A model generated the notes under the pieces. It saw nothing but the letters and a program-made list of their open reading frames with translations, did no database searches and was not told the DNA's origin. The translations under genes were made by a program, and so were the position numbers. 64,000 nucleotides of DNA from an uncultured Bacteroides sp. (GTDB lineage: Bacteria; Bacteroidota; Bacteroidia; Bacteroidales; Bacteroidaceae), in assembly GCA_949294185.1 (NCBI GenBank), contig CASFGA010000004.1, positions 124,001 to 188,000 of the forward strand, given 5' to 3'. Positions within the stretch are counted from its first letter, which is position 1, and every line of letters begins with the position of its first letter. Shown here in pieces: positions 22,249-31,900 of this stretch.

Positions 22249-25062
22249 TTACTCATTGTCCGGCGAGCTCATGCTCACTTCCACCTGGTTGTCTTGTCCG
22301 AAGAAAGCTTTGGCAAACTCCTGCAAATCGGCCGGTGTGATACTGTTCACCAGGGCTTCATATCCGGTGTTTACATCCAGCTTGTTCCAGTAAAACTCGT
22401 TCAGCACCCCGATCCAGTAGCCGTTTTCCTTTTGGTTCTGCTGGTAGGTCTTCAGCATATATTCCTTTACCTTGTTCAAATCATCAGATTTCGGCCCGTT
22501 GGCGATGAAATCGTCCAGTCCTTTTCTTATTAGCCCGGTCAGTTCCTCCCGCCGGTCAGGGTCTGTGTCAAAGTATATCTGGAACACAGCTTTTTCTTCC
22601 GGGTATTTGCCCATGCTTCCACCGCATCTTACACCATACGTTCCGCCTTCATCTTCGCGGATGGTCTGCATGTAAAGAATGTCGAGTAGTTGCTGGGTCA
22701 TGCTCATCAGCACCTTGTTCTTGAGTGTATAGGGGCATGTCCCACTGTTCGTGATGGCAATCGTCGACTTGGGCGTTTCAAGCTGGCGGGTAAAATTGTT
22801 CTTGTGCTCGCCTGTACGGAAGCTGATGCCGGTTTCGCCGAAGCTTTCCTTGCGTCCGGCAGCGGGAAGTCCTCCCAAGTATTGTTCGACAAGCGGGGTG
22901 GCAACGGCCATGTCGATGTTTCCCACGAGGAGGAAGGTAAAGTCGCCCGCGTCTTCGAACCGGTCTTTATAAAGCTCCATCACTTTTGCATAGTCCACTT
23001 TGTCTATCATGTCGGCTTTCATTCTGAATATGCGCGGATTCTTGTTGTAGAATGTCGCTTGTATCGAGTCGGAGAACGCGGACATCGGATTGGCTTCCTG
23101 ATTGGCGAGCGCAGCTTTGATGCGGCTGACGAACGAGGTGAAAGCGTCCGCATCGGTGCGCGGTGCGGTGAAGCGCAGATAGGTCAGTTGCAGCATGGTT
23201 TCCAGATCTTTGGGAGAGCAGCTTCCGCTTGCTCCTTCGCTGTAGGTGCCTACCGTGGTGCTGGCAGATGCCGCTTTTCCGGCCAGCACTTTGTCGAGTT
23301 CAGTCTGGCTGAAGTTGCCGACTCCGCCCAGAGATGCCACTTCATTGATGACAGAGAATTGCAGCACATCTTTGTTGTCAAACAGCGAAGTTCCGCCGGG
23401 ACTGAATGCCGACATGAGAAGCTCGTCTGCTTTGAAGTCGGTGTGCTTGACAATCACCCTTACGCCGTTGCTCAGCGTCAGGACGGTAGTGCCGAAAGCA
23501 CCGCTTTCCGTTTTCAGCACCTTTCCGCCCTGCGGCTTCTCTTTCAGAAGCGGTTCGTTTGAGACTTTATCTACATAGGCATCCAGCTTTTCTGTCCGAA
23601 CCTTTTCGATGATTCCCTTGAGTTCCGTTTCGGTGGGATAGACCATCCCCTCTTTTTCCGGGCAGAATACGCTTAATACCACATTGTCTTCCCTTATCAG
23701 CTGCTTCATCCATTCGTTTATGGCCTCGATGGGAATGGAGGGGACAATCTGACTCATGATGCCGTAATAGTTCTCGGCACCGGGAATAGGCTCACCGTTC
23801 AGAAAGTTGGCCAGATATTCGTTGACATACGACGGGGTGCGCTGCTTGTCCCGCTCGTTGTAGCTCACCTCCAGACCGCGCAGGTAGTCGGCTTTGGCAC
23901 GGGCATATTCGCTTGCCGTAAAGCCAAATCGCCGTACGCGCTCTATCTCCCGCATCATGGCCTCCGTTCCGGTCAGTATGCCGTCTTCCTTTGTGACTGC
24001 GATGCCGGTGAAAGCTCCTTTTGTCTTCGACAAAAGAAAATTTTCGTCACTTACAAAACTTTGGATGAAAGGGGGATTTGCCTGCTGCATCCGTTCACTG
24101 ATACGGCTGTTGAGCATTTCTTCGATGGCCCAGGTCATGTAGTTTGCGGCGAGATATTCGACCGAATTTTTCTGTTCATCGGGGATAACATCGTGTTTGT
24201 GGAACAAATAGACGACCGGCACCTCTTGTTCCTTGTCTTTGGCTACGGTGATGATAGGCTCGGCATTGTCTGCAACGGGGAAATACTCCCGCTCGGCCGG
24301 ATTTTCAGGCATCCGGATGGGGGAAAACAGCCGCTTGATTTTCTGTTCTACCGAGTCAACGTTGATGTCTCCCACGACAATGATTCCTTGCAGGTCGGGC
24401 CGGTACCATTTTTCATAGTAGTCGCGCAGCGCCTGGTAAGGGAAATGGTCGACTACATCCATGCTCCCGATAGGCAGGCGATGTCCATACCGGCTGTCTT
24501 GATAGATGACGGGGAACACTTGCTCGTACATGCGCATCATTGCCCCCATGCTCGTGCGCCATTCTTCATGGATGACACCCCGCTCTTTGTCTATTTCTTC
24601 GGGTGCGAGGGTCAGGTCATTGGCCCAGTCGTGCAGCACCAGCAGACAGGAGTCTATGATTCCGTCGCGGACGACCGGGACATTCGTAATGTTGTATACC
24701 GTCTCATCGATGGATGTATAGGCATTGAGGTTGGCTCCGAACTTCACGCCGATTGTTTCAAGGTATTCTCTCAGCGCATTCCCCGGGAAATGGGTCGTTC
24801 CGTTAAAGCACATGTGCTCCAGAAAGTGAGCCAATCCCCGTTGGTCATCTTCTTCCAGAATGGAGCCCACCTTCTGGGCGATGTAGAAATCGGCCTGCTT
24901 TTCGGGAAGCCCGTTGTGACGGATGTAATAAGTAAGCCCGTTATCCAATCTGCCGATTCTGACATCCGGATCGACGGGCAGGGGAGAGGGTGACTGGGCG
25001 GAAACCACAATCATGCTGCCGGCCAGAGCGGCGGCAGCAAATATTGTCCTTAAGTTTTTCAT
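22249..25062 (-). CDS. M16 family zinc metallopeptidase (pitrilysin-like), exported
   Basis: 937 residues. Signal peptide at 1-22 (ending VSAQ), then two M16 repeat pairs. The inverted zinc motif HFLEH is at 79-83 with the downstream Glu in the ERGVIHEEW region, so the N-terminal half is catalytic. The second half keeps the fold without the motif, as is normal for the family. It is probably periplasmic and degrades peptides. It sits between trxB and the DUF5687-ABC pair, with gaps of 18 and 5 bp. Confidence 0.94.
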   Translation of the reverse strand: MKNLRTIFAAAALAGSMIVVSAQSPSPLPVDPDVRIGRLDNGLTYYIRHNGLPEKQADFYIAQKVGSILEEDDQRGLAHFLEHMCFNGTTHFPGNALREYLETIGVKFGANLNAYTSIDETVYNITNVPVVRDGIIDSCLLVLHDWANDLTLAPEEIDKERGVIHEEWRTSMGAMMRMYEQVFPVIYQDSRYGHRLPIGSMDVVDHFPYQALRDYYEKWYRPDLQGIIVVGDINVDSVEQKIKRLFSPIRMPENPAEREYFPVADNAEPIITVAKDKEQEVPVVYLFHKHDVIPDEQKNSVEYLAANYMTWAIEEMLNSRISERMQQANPPFIQSFVSDENFLLSKTKGAFTGIAVTKEDGILTGTEAMMREIERVRRFGFTASEYARAKADYLRGLEVSYNERDKQRTPSYVNEYLANFLNGEPIPGAENYYGIMSQIVPSIPIEAINEWMKQLIREDNVVLSVFCPEKEGMVYPTETELKGIIEKVRTEKLDAYVDKVSNEPLLKEKPQGGKVLKTESGAFGTTVLTLSNGVRVIVKHTDFKADELLMSAFSPGGTSLFDNKDVLQFSVINEVASLGGVGNFSQTELDKVLAGKAASASTTVGTYSEGASGSCSPKDLETMLQLTYLRFTAPRTDADAFTSFVSRIKAALANQEANPMSAFSDSIQATFYNKNPRIFRMKADMIDKVDYAKVMELYKDRFEDAGDFTFLLVGNIDMAVATPLVEQYLGGLPAAGRKESFGETGISFRTGEHKNNFTRQLETPKSTIAITNSGTCPYTLKNKVLMSMTQQLLDILYMQTIREDEGGTYGVRCGGSMGKYPEEKAVFQIYFDTDPDRREELTGLIRKGLDDFIANGPKSDDLNKVKEYMLKTYQQNQKENGYWIGVLNEFYWNKLDVNTGYEALVNSITPADLQEFAKAFFGQDNQVEVSMSSPDNE

Positions 25063-25080
25063 AGGGATAATGATAACAGA

Positions 25081-26028
25081 TTAAAGCAATCCTTTCATTG
25101 ACAGGTAACGCTCCGCCTCGATTGCAGCCTGGCATCCGCTTCCTGCCGCAGTAATCGCCTGGCGGTAATGCGGGTCGGCCACATCTCCGGCAGCGAATAC
25201 GCCCGGTATTCCGGTGCGCGGCGTGCCCGGCTCGGTAAGGATATATCCCACTTCATCGGTCTTGACCCACGGCTTGAATATGGCGGAGTTGGGTTGGTGT
25301 CCGATGGCAAGGAAAAATCCGTCGATGGGAACATCGTAACGCTCCTCGTCTGTCTCGCCCATGCGCTTGACAACGTGCATTCCCTCCACGCCGTTTTCGC
25401 CATACAGTCCTACAGCATTGTGCTCGAACAGGATGGTAATGTTGGGATGGTTCGTTACACGCTCCTGCATGATCTTTGAAGCGCGCAGGAATGGCTTGCG
25501 AACCACTAAGTATACCTTGCTTGCAAGACCTGCCAGATAGATTGCTTCCTCGCATGCGGTATCGCCTCCGCCGATTACGGCCACGGTCTTTTTCCGGTAG
25601 AAGAAGCCGTCGCAGGTGGCGCATGCGCTCACACCCATTCCCGCATACTTCTTTTCATCGTCCAGACCCAAGTATTTGGCTGTTGCACCCGTGGAGATGA
25701 TTACGGTATCTGCGGTGATTTCCTTTTCTTCGTCTACGGTAAAGGTGTAGGGAGACTTGCTCAAGTCGGCTTTTGTTATGAGTCCGCTGCGGATGTCCGC
25801 TCCGAAACGTTCGGCCTGCCTGCGCAGATCATCCATCAGCACAGGGCCTGTCACGCCTTCGGGATAGCCCGGGAAATTTTCCACTTCGGTCGTTGTGGTC
25901 AGCTGCCCGCCCGGTTGGATTCCTTCATAGAGCACGGGGGCTATATTGGCGCGGCTTGTATAGATGGCGGCCGTATATCCGGCAGGGCCTGAACCGATAA
26001 TCAGGCATTTTACATGTTCTGTTGTCAT
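25081..26028 (-). CDS. trxB: Thioredoxin-disulfide reductase
   Basis: 315 residues from the ATG at 26028 (MTTEHVKCLIIGSGPAG); the longer frame has no family match. FAD motif GSGPAG at 12-17, redox-active CATC at 136-139, NADPH motif GGGDTA and the C-terminal FAD motif GVFAAGDV. It transfers electrons from NADPH to thioredoxin in the cytoplasm. It lies in the ftsK operon 25 bp after lolA. A second pathway member, the TlpA-like lipoprotein, is nearby but transcribed separately. Confidence 0.97.
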   Translation of the reverse strand: MTTEHVKCLIIGSGPAGYTAAIYTSRANIAPVLYEGIQPGGQLTTTTEVENFPGYPEGVTGPVLMDDLRRQAERFGADIRSGLITKADLSKSPYTFTVDEEKEITADTVIISTGATAKYLGLDDEKKYAGMGVSACATCDGFFYRKKTVAVIGGGDTACEEAIYLAGLASKVYLVVRKPFLRASKIMQERVTNHPNITILFEHNAVGLYGENGVEGMHVVKRMGETDEERYDVPIDGFFLAIGHQPNSAIFKPWVKTDEVGYILTEPGTPRTGIPGVFAAGDVADPHYRQAITAAGSGCQAAIEAERYLSMKGLL

Positions 26029-26053
26029 ATTCTGAATCTTTATTGATGATTTG

Positions 26054-26656
26054 TTATCGCATGTCGATGATTTCGGCATCCGGATATTTCCGTCTGTCGA
26101 AGCGGAACAAGTTTCCGTTCAGGCTTTGATGCGTCTGGCAGGAACGGACTATAAACTGGTGTGATTGCCCGCTTTTGAGGAATATTCCCATATAGACCGG
26201 CTCATACGCCTTGCTTATCACTAATGATACGTAACTTATTTCCTGTTCGCCTTGCGGTGTGAGGTTTATCTCATAGCCTTGTCTGCCATTGCGGGTTACA
26301 AGTCCGTTGTAGCTTAGGTCATATCCCTGTTTGTAGGAAGACAGCAGGGCGTATGGATTGATTGTGTTCAGCTCTTCAAGGGTCGGCTCGGTGATGTTCA
26401 CTTCTTCATTCTGCTTCAGATAACTCCATTGGGTTTTTCCGTCAAACCATATTTCCATTTCGTCAGTATCAAACCAGAATTTGTTGCCCATCAAAAATAA
26501 TTTTCCTTCTTGCGAACCTTCAAATTCGATTTTGACTCCTCCCGCCTGGCGGTAGTTTTCGGCGGTCTTGTCTAATATGTCGCTTGCTTTTTGCTGTTGG
26601 GCAAACCCTGGCAAAGCGAACATGGCTGTTATCAATAAGCTGTAAAAGTATTTCAT
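26054..26656 (-). CDS. lolA: LolA-like outer membrane lipoprotein carrier
   Basis: 200 residues from the ATG at 26656. Signal peptide MKYFYSLLITAMFALPGFAQ, then the LolA/LolB beta-half-barrel pattern: an N-terminal helix (ASDILDKTAENYRQAGG), IEFEGSQEGKLFLMGNKFWF, MEIWFDGKTQWSY, and NPYALLSSYKQGY. It is expected to carry lipoproteins through the periplasm to the outer membrane. It starts 5 bp after ftsK, a conserved Bacteroides gene order. Confidence 0.9.
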   Translation of the reverse strand: MKYFYSLLITAMFALPGFAQQQKASDILDKTAENYRQAGGVKIEFEGSQEGKLFLMGNKFWFDTDEMEIWFDGKTQWSYLKQNEEVNITEPTLEELNTINPYALLSSYKQGYDLSYNGLVTRNGRQGYEINLTPQGEQEISYVSLVISKAYEPVYMGIFLKSGQSHQFIVRSCQTHQSLNGNLFRFDRRKYPDAEIIDMR

Positions 26657-26661
26657 CCCAA

Positions 26662-29112
26662 TCATTTTAAGTTGTTTAAAAGCGTTTGCAGGTCGGTTTC
26701 ACTGGCGCAAAGCACATCGCGCGCCTTGCTTCCGTTGGTCGGGCCCACCACTCCGGCATGTTCCAACTGGTCCATAATTCGTCCTGCCCGGTTGTATCCG
26801 ATGGAAAACTTGCGTTGGATAAGGGAGGTAGACCCTTGCTGATGATAGATTATCAGGCGTGCCGCTTCTTCAAACAGAGGGTCGAGACGGTTCATGTCTA
26901 TATCAGAAATGCCGTTTGATTCGGTGTCAGGATCTTCGTATTCGGGCAGCATGAATGCGGTAGGATATCCCTGCTGCCGACTGATATAGTCGGCAATTCT
27001 TTCTACTTCGGGAGTGTCGACAAAAGCACACTGCACGCGTACCGGATCATTCCCTTGCAAGTAAAGCATGTCTCCTTTACCAATCAGCTGTTGTGCGCCC
27101 GGACGGTCGAGTATCGTGCGTGAATCCATCATTGAGGCTACGCGGAAAGCCACGCGGGCAGGGAAGTTTGCCTTGATTGTCCCGGTGATGATGTTGGTTG
27201 TCGGGCGCTGGGTGGCGATAATGGCGTGGATGCCTACTGCGCGGGCCAGTTGGGCGATGCGGCAGATGGGCAGTTCCACCTCTTTCCCCGCCGTCATGAT
27301 CAGGTCGCCAAACTCATCGATGATGATAACGATATAGGGCATGAAGCGATGCCCGTTGTCCGGATTCAGTTGGCGGTTGATGAACTTTGTATTGTATTCC
27401 TTGATATTGCGGCATCCTGCCTTCTTCAGCAGGTCGTACCGCGTATCCATCTCCACACAGAGGGAGTTGAGGGTCTGTACCACCTTGGTCACATCAGTGA
27501 TGATGGCATCTTCTCCGTCGGGGAGCTTGGCCAGGAAATGCTTTTCTATAGGAGCATAGATGGCAAACTCCACCTTTTTCGGGTCGATGATTACGAACTT
27601 CAGTTCGCTTGGATGCTTCTTATATAACAAAGAAGTGACAATAGCGTTCAGTCCAACGGACTTTCCCTGTCCGGTTGCACCGGCAACCAACATGTGGGGT
27701 GCTTTGGCCAGGTCGACCATAAAGACCTCGTTGGTGATTGTCTTGCCCAAAGCGACGGGAAGCTCGAATGTTGTTTCCTGAAACTTCTTGCTCGACAAGA
27801 CACTGCTCATGGGAACGATACGCGGATTGGCATTGGGCACCTCGATGCCAATGGTTCCTTTTCCGGGAATCGGGGCAATGATGCGGATACCCAGAGCAGA
27901 AAGGCTTAAGGCAATGTCATCCTCCAGGTTTCGTATCTTTGAAATCCGCACTCCTTCGGCCGGAGTGATTTCGTATAGCGTGATGGTGGGGCCTACGCTT
28001 GCCTTGATGGAGCTTATCTCTATGTCGAAACTTCGCAAGACCCGGATAATCCGGTCTTTGTTGGCTTTCTGCTCTTCCATGTCAATGGTCGGCTCGTTGT
28101 CGCTATAGGTGTTCAACAGGTCGAGCGTAGGGAACTGGTAATGTTCCAAGTCCAACCGCGGATTGTAAGGCTGTGTAATGTCTCCCCGATACTCCTCGTC
28201 TTCTTCCTTATGCTCGGTGCTTATTTCGAAAGCCGGTTCGTCTTTTTCGGTTTCCTCCTTGCTGGTTTCTTTTTTGTCAGTATCCGCCTCCGGTATGACC
28301 GTGGAATAAATCGGGTGGGATGCGGGCTCGAAAGATGTATCTATACGATGTTCCGTATCCGGAGATTCACTGTTGTCGGTCTCCGGTTCGGGAGCAGGTT
28401 CTTCCGCTTCGGTCTTTTCGTGAATATTGGGAGTGCCTGTGCTTTTTTCATTGTCGCCTGCCTGTTCTGTCTCCTTTTTATTTCTGGAGAGGGAAGGGTG
28501 GAAAACTTTTCGTGTAAGTTCTATCGTCTTGCGTGAAAAGGCTGCAGCCAGGATGACAGCTGTGACCAATAGCAGAAGGACAAGTCCGGGAGAGCCTATC
28601 TGCGAGCATATCCAGCGGCTTGCATTATATCCGTGGAGTCCCCCAGGGTAGACAAATGAATTTTCGAATGCGCCGTCGAAGGCGAATCCCAGTGCAATGG
28701 AAAGCCAGATCATGGCCACGGCGCAGCCGGCAAACCACTTTCTCAATTTAAACTGGTAGGCTTTCATCAGTTTCATCCCTGCAATGATTAAAAAGACAAT
28801 GATGGCGTATGCCGGAATGCCGAAGCAGTCGTTGATCAGGAACTGGGCCAGCTGGGCTCCGCGTGCTCCCGCATAGTTTTGTATTCTGTTTCCCGTCTGC
28901 ATGAGTTCGTCTTCCTGCGGATGAAGCAGGATACTCTGGTCGTCTCCTCCCGTGAAGAAGAATGAACTGAATGCCAAAAGCAGGTAGACTCCAAAGATGA
29001 CACACGACAAACCTATGATGAAATGAGCTGTTTCGCTTTTAAGGGCGGTGATTATCTTGGAGGGAGTGACTGTTTTTACTGTCGGATTTTTTTCTGTAGT
29101 TTTCTTTCCCAT
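26662..29112 (-). CDS. ftsK: DNA translocase FtsK/SpoIIIE
   Basis: 816 residues from the ATG at 29112 (MGKKTTEKN). Four membrane helices lie in the first 200 residues, followed by an acidic, low-complexity linker (about 215-330) and the motor domain, with Walker A GATGQGKS (478-485) and Walker B IVIIIDEFGDL. The C-terminal winged-helix gamma domain (LIQRKFSIGYNRAGRIMDQLE) recognises KOPS-type sequences. It pumps chromosome ends through the closing septum and activates Xer recombination. First gene of a six-gene minus-strand operon. Confidence 0.96.
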   Translation of the reverse strand: MGKKTTEKNPTVKTVTPSKIITALKSETAHFIIGLSCVIFGVYLLLAFSSFFFTGGDDQSILLHPQEDELMQTGNRIQNYAGARGAQLAQFLINDCFGIPAYAIIVFLIIAGMKLMKAYQFKLRKWFAGCAVAMIWLSIALGFAFDGAFENSFVYPGGLHGYNASRWICSQIGSPGLVLLLLVTAVILAAAFSRKTIELTRKVFHPSLSRNKKETEQAGDNEKSTGTPNIHEKTEAEEPAPEPETDNSESPDTEHRIDTSFEPASHPIYSTVIPEADTDKKETSKEETEKDEPAFEISTEHKEEDEEYRGDITQPYNPRLDLEHYQFPTLDLLNTYSDNEPTIDMEEQKANKDRIIRVLRSFDIEISSIKASVGPTITLYEITPAEGVRISKIRNLEDDIALSLSALGIRIIAPIPGKGTIGIEVPNANPRIVPMSSVLSSKKFQETTFELPVALGKTITNEVFMVDLAKAPHMLVAGATGQGKSVGLNAIVTSLLYKKHPSELKFVIIDPKKVEFAIYAPIEKHFLAKLPDGEDAIITDVTKVVQTLNSLCVEMDTRYDLLKKAGCRNIKEYNTKFINRQLNPDNGHRFMPYIVIIIDEFGDLIMTAGKEVELPICRIAQLARAVGIHAIIATQRPTTNIITGTIKANFPARVAFRVASMMDSRTILDRPGAQQLIGKGDMLYLQGNDPVRVQCAFVDTPEVERIADYISRQQGYPTAFMLPEYEDPDTESNGISDIDMNRLDPLFEEAARLIIYHQQGSTSLIQRKFSIGYNRAGRIMDQLEHAGVVGPTNGSKARDVLCASETDLQTLLNNLK

Positions 29113-29148
29113 TATTTTGAAGTGCATTTATGACTTTAAAGATTCATG

Positions 29149-29156
29149 CAAATGTA
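29149..29156 (-). promoter_or_regulatory. Candidate ftsK operon promoter (-7 box)
   Basis: TACATTTG on the minus strand, a full match, 36 bp upstream of the ftsK ATG. A TTTC at 29178-29175 is 18 nt further upstream and may serve as a weak -33. Confidence 0.55.
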
Positions 29157-29188
29157 CGAATAAAAGTAGAACTGAGAAATTTTTTTCG

Positions 29189-29196
29189 TACCTTTG
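29189..29196 (+). promoter_or_regulatory. Candidate promoter of the DUF5063 operon (-7 box)
   Basis: TACCTTTG, a full -7 match, 19 bp before the ATG at 29216. The divergent boxes for ftsK and this operon are 32 bp apart. Confidence 0.55.
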
Positions 29197-29215
29197 CGCA
29201 CTGAAGACATGATTT

Positions 29216-29830
29216 ATGGAAAATATTACTCAACCGATATTCGATAGGAATACTGTAGAATTTGTGACTGTAGCGGCCGAACTGTGCGGCTTCTGGGAAC
29301 GCGTTCCGCATTTGAAGCGCAGGGAATTTGTGGACAAGTCTCTTAAACTGCTGCCTTTGCTCTATCTGAAGGCGTCGTTGCTGCCAGAATGTGAGAGGAT
29401 TGATGATTTCTCTCCCGAGACATTTGTGACAGAAAGCGATTATGAACAGATACGCATGTCCGTCGCCGCCTTGTTGGGCGAGAAGGACGACTATCTGGAA
29501 GTGTTTCTTGACGATATGGCCTACAGCGATACTCCTATCCGTCAAAGTATATCCGAGGGTGCGGCAGACATCTATCAGGCTTTGAAAGATTTTATATGCG
29601 TTTATCAGTTGGGTTTTGACCGGACGATGAATGACGCTTTGACGGTTTGCCGCGAAGCTTTTGCCGAGTATTGGGGACAGCGTGTGCTGAATGTCATGCG
29701 GGCTTTACACGAAGTAAAGTACGGAAAGTCGGCTTCCGATGATGAAGAGGTTGATGCATACGGGAGCGAAGATTCCGGCATAGAGGAAAAAGACCTTTAT
29801 GAAGGGCTTGATATGGGGGAGGATGATTAA
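29216..29830 (+). CDS. DUF5063 family protein
   Basis: 204 residues, mostly helical, without signal or membrane segments. The opening (FVTVAAELCGFWE, then FVDKSLKLLPLLYLKASLLP) and LGEKDDYLEVF are typical of DUF5063, a Bacteroidota family of unknown function. The tail (about 170-204) is very acidic and probably disordered. It lies 11 bp before a 3'-5' exonuclease gene, so the two are cotranscribed; a role in nucleic acid metabolism is only suggested by that. Confidence 0.85.
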   Translation: MENITQPIFDRNTVEFVTVAAELCGFWERVPHLKRREFVDKSLKLLPLLYLKASLLPECERIDDFSPETFVTESDYEQIRMSVAALLGEKDDYLEVFLDDMAYSDTPIRQSISEGAADIYQALKDFICVYQLGFDRTMNDALTVCREAFAEYWGQRVLNVMRALHEVKYGKSASDDEEVDAYGSEDSGIEEKDLYEGLDMGEDD

Positions 29831-29841
29831 ACGAGGTTAGA

Positions 29842-30459
29842 ATGATAGAATTGCACAATAAGATAGATAAAGGTATTGTATCCGGTCTTCCGAAAGCTTC
29901 TTTCGGAGGACGCATTTTTGTGGTATGCACCGAAGAGAATGCGCGACAGGCAATAGATTATCTGAATACGCATGCGGTGGTGGGAATAGACACCGAAACT
30001 CGCCCTTCATTCCGTAAGGGGGCGACCAATAAGGTGGCTTTATTGCAGGTGTCTACTTTTGACACGTGTTTTTTGTTCCGCCTTAATTATATAGGACTGC
30101 CGGATTTTCTGGAAGATTTCCTGCAAAACGATGTCTTGAAAGTGGGGCTTTCATTGAAAGATGACTTTATGATGCTCCGCAGACGCAATCAAAAAGATCC
30201 GCGCGAGGGGAATTGGGTGGAATTGCAAGACTATGTTTCCCGCTTTGGCATAGAAGAAAAAAGCCTTCAGAAGATTTACGCGCTGTTGTTTCATGAAAAG
30301 ATTTCAAAGAGTCAGCGTCTTTCCAATTGGGAAGCTGATGCACTGACCGAAGCGCAGCAGCTTTATGCGGCGACAGACGCATGGGCGTGCGTCCGCATCT
30401 ATGAATATCTGGAGGAACTTCGTCGGCATGGAAATTATGTAATCGTAAACAATGAATAA
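29842..30459 (+). CDS. DEDDy 3'-5' exonuclease (RNase D-like)
   Basis: 205 residues, a single exonuclease domain. Exo I VGIDTETRP (Asp50, Glu52), Exo II VGLSLKDD and Exo III YAATDAW, with Tyr four residues before the last Asp, complete the DEDDy active site. Unlike RNase D it has no HRDC domains, so it is the short form close to the WRN-exonuclease type. It probably trims RNA or DNA 3' ends in the cytoplasm. Middle gene of the DUF5063-exonuclease-methyltransferase operon. Confidence 0.93.
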   Translation: MIELHNKIDKGIVSGLPKASFGGRIFVVCTEENARQAIDYLNTHAVVGIDTETRPSFRKGATNKVALLQVSTFDTCFLFRLNYIGLPDFLEDFLQNDVLKVGLSLKDDFMMLRRRNQKDPREGNWVELQDYVSRFGIEEKSLQKIYALLFHEKISKSQRLSNWEADALTEAQQLYAATDAWACVRIYEYLEELRRHGNYVIVNNE

Positions 30460-30464
30460 CAGCT

Positions 30465-31652
30465 ATGGTTTATAAGAAGATATATTTGAAGCCCGGGAAG
30501 GAGGAATCGTTGAAACGTTTTCATCCGTGGGTGTTTTCAGGTGCGATTGCCCGTATGGAAGGGGAGCCTGAAGAGGGAGAAATTGTGGATGTCTATACAT
30601 CGAAGCAGGAATTCGTTGCTTGCGGGCATTTCCAAATAGGAAGCATCATGGTGAGAGTTCTCAGCTTTTGCCAGAAAGAGATCGGACACTCGTTTTGGAT
30701 AGAGCGTCTGTCGGTTGCCAAAGACTTGCGTCAGGCTATCGGCCTGCTCGGCAATCCCTTGACCGATACTTACCGTCTGGTGCATGGGGAAGGTGACAAT
30801 CTGCCCGGACTGGTTATAGATATTTACGGACATACCGCCGTGATGCAGGCGCATTCGGCCGGTATGCATGTCGCTCGTCTGGAGATAGCCGAGGCTTTAA
30901 GTGAGGTGATGGGTGATACGATTCAGAATATATATTATAAATCGGAGACCACGCTGCCTTTCAAGGCCGACCTGCTTGCCACGGAAAACGGATTCATAAA
31001 GGGCGGAAGTCCGGATAATGTGGCGATGGAAAATGGATTGAAGTTTCATGTCGATTGGCTGAAAGGGCAGAAGACGGGTTTCTTCGTCGATCAACGCGAG
31101 AACCGGGCTTTGTTGGAACGTTATGCCCGTGGGCGCAATGTTTTGAACATGTTCTGCTATACGGGGGGATTTTCTTTTTATGCCATGCGCGGCGGGGCAA
31201 ATCTGGTACACTCGGTAGACAGTTCGGCCAAGGCCATTGATTTGACCGAGGAGAACGTGCGGCTGAATTTTCCTGGCGATATAAGACATAAGGCGTATGC
31301 TGAAGATGCCTTCAGATTCCTTGACAATATGGGTGATCAGTACGATTTAATCATTCTTGATCCGCCTGCCTTCGCCAAGCATCGCGATGCCTTGCGGAAT
31401 GCTTTGCGCGGTTATACGAAACTTAATGCCAAGGCATTCGACAAGATTCGTCCGGGAGGAATCTTGTTTACCTTTTCTTGCTCGCAGGTGGTCAGTAAGC
31501 AAGATTTCCGTAATGCCGTGTTTACGGCAGCCGCCCAAAGCGGCCGCAATGTCCGTATCCTTCACCAACTGACCCAACCGGCCGATCATCCGGTCAATAT
31601 ATATCATCCGGAAGGGGAGTATCTGAAGGGATTGGTGCTTTATGTAGAATAG
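30465..31652 (+). CDS. Class I rRNA large subunit methyltransferase, RlmI-like
   Basis: 395 residues. N-terminal PUA domain (about 1-75: KKIYLKPGKEESLKRFHPWVFSGAI), then an RlmI-type central domain, and a Rossmann methyltransferase domain with SAM motif NMFCYTGGFSF (about 228-238), catalytic-loop DPPAF and FSCSQ. E. coli RlmI makes m5C1962 in 23S rRNA; the Cys in FTFSCSQ is in the place of the nucleophile. Only 5 bp separate it from the exonuclease. A clear terminator follows. Confidence 0.9.
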   Translation: MVYKKIYLKPGKEESLKRFHPWVFSGAIARMEGEPEEGEIVDVYTSKQEFVACGHFQIGSIMVRVLSFCQKEIGHSFWIERLSVAKDLRQAIGLLGNPLTDTYRLVHGEGDNLPGLVIDIYGHTAVMQAHSAGMHVARLEIAEALSEVMGDTIQNIYYKSETTLPFKADLLATENGFIKGGSPDNVAMENGLKFHVDWLKGQKTGFFVDQRENRALLERYARGRNVLNMFCYTGGFSFYAMRGGANLVHSVDSSAKAIDLTEENVRLNFPGDIRHKAYAEDAFRFLDNMGDQYDLIILDPPAFAKHRDALRNALRGYTKLNAKAFDKIRPGGILFTFSCSQVVSKQDFRNAVFTAAAQSGRNVRILHQLTQPADHPVNIYHPEGEYLKGLVLYVE

Positions 31653-31686
31653 GATGCAAGCGTCTGACGCTTCATCAGAAGAAAAG

Positions 31687-31733
31687 AAAAGCATCGGCAT
31701 GTGTCTTTGTGGCATCATGCCGATGCTTTTTTT
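31687..31733 (+). terminator. Terminator of the DUF5063-methyltransferase operon
   Basis: A perfect 15-bp inverted repeat (31687-31701 and 31716-31730) followed by TTT. The remaining gap to 31900 shows no gene or other recognisable element. Confidence 0.85.
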
Positions 31734-31900
31734 GCGTATAGTGTCTCGAAAAGCGTTGCTTGAATTTCTGCTGCTACTGTTCCGGATTCCGTTTCATGCA
31801 GAAGAAAACGGATTATTCCTTTGATGGAAAAATGTTTTCACCGGCATGAACGGATGTGAACAGCTTTATGCAGATTTTTAAACAAAATGGATTTTCAGGC

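Noticed and set aside
24061..24993. 310-codon plus-strand open frame inside the M16 peptidase gene
   Set aside because: Antisense shadow; the minus-strand peptidase has a signal peptide and HxxEH motif.
31734..31900. Possible small RNA or gene after the methyltransferase terminator
   Set aside because: No promoter box, hairpin with T-run or ORF of note was seen in this stretch.
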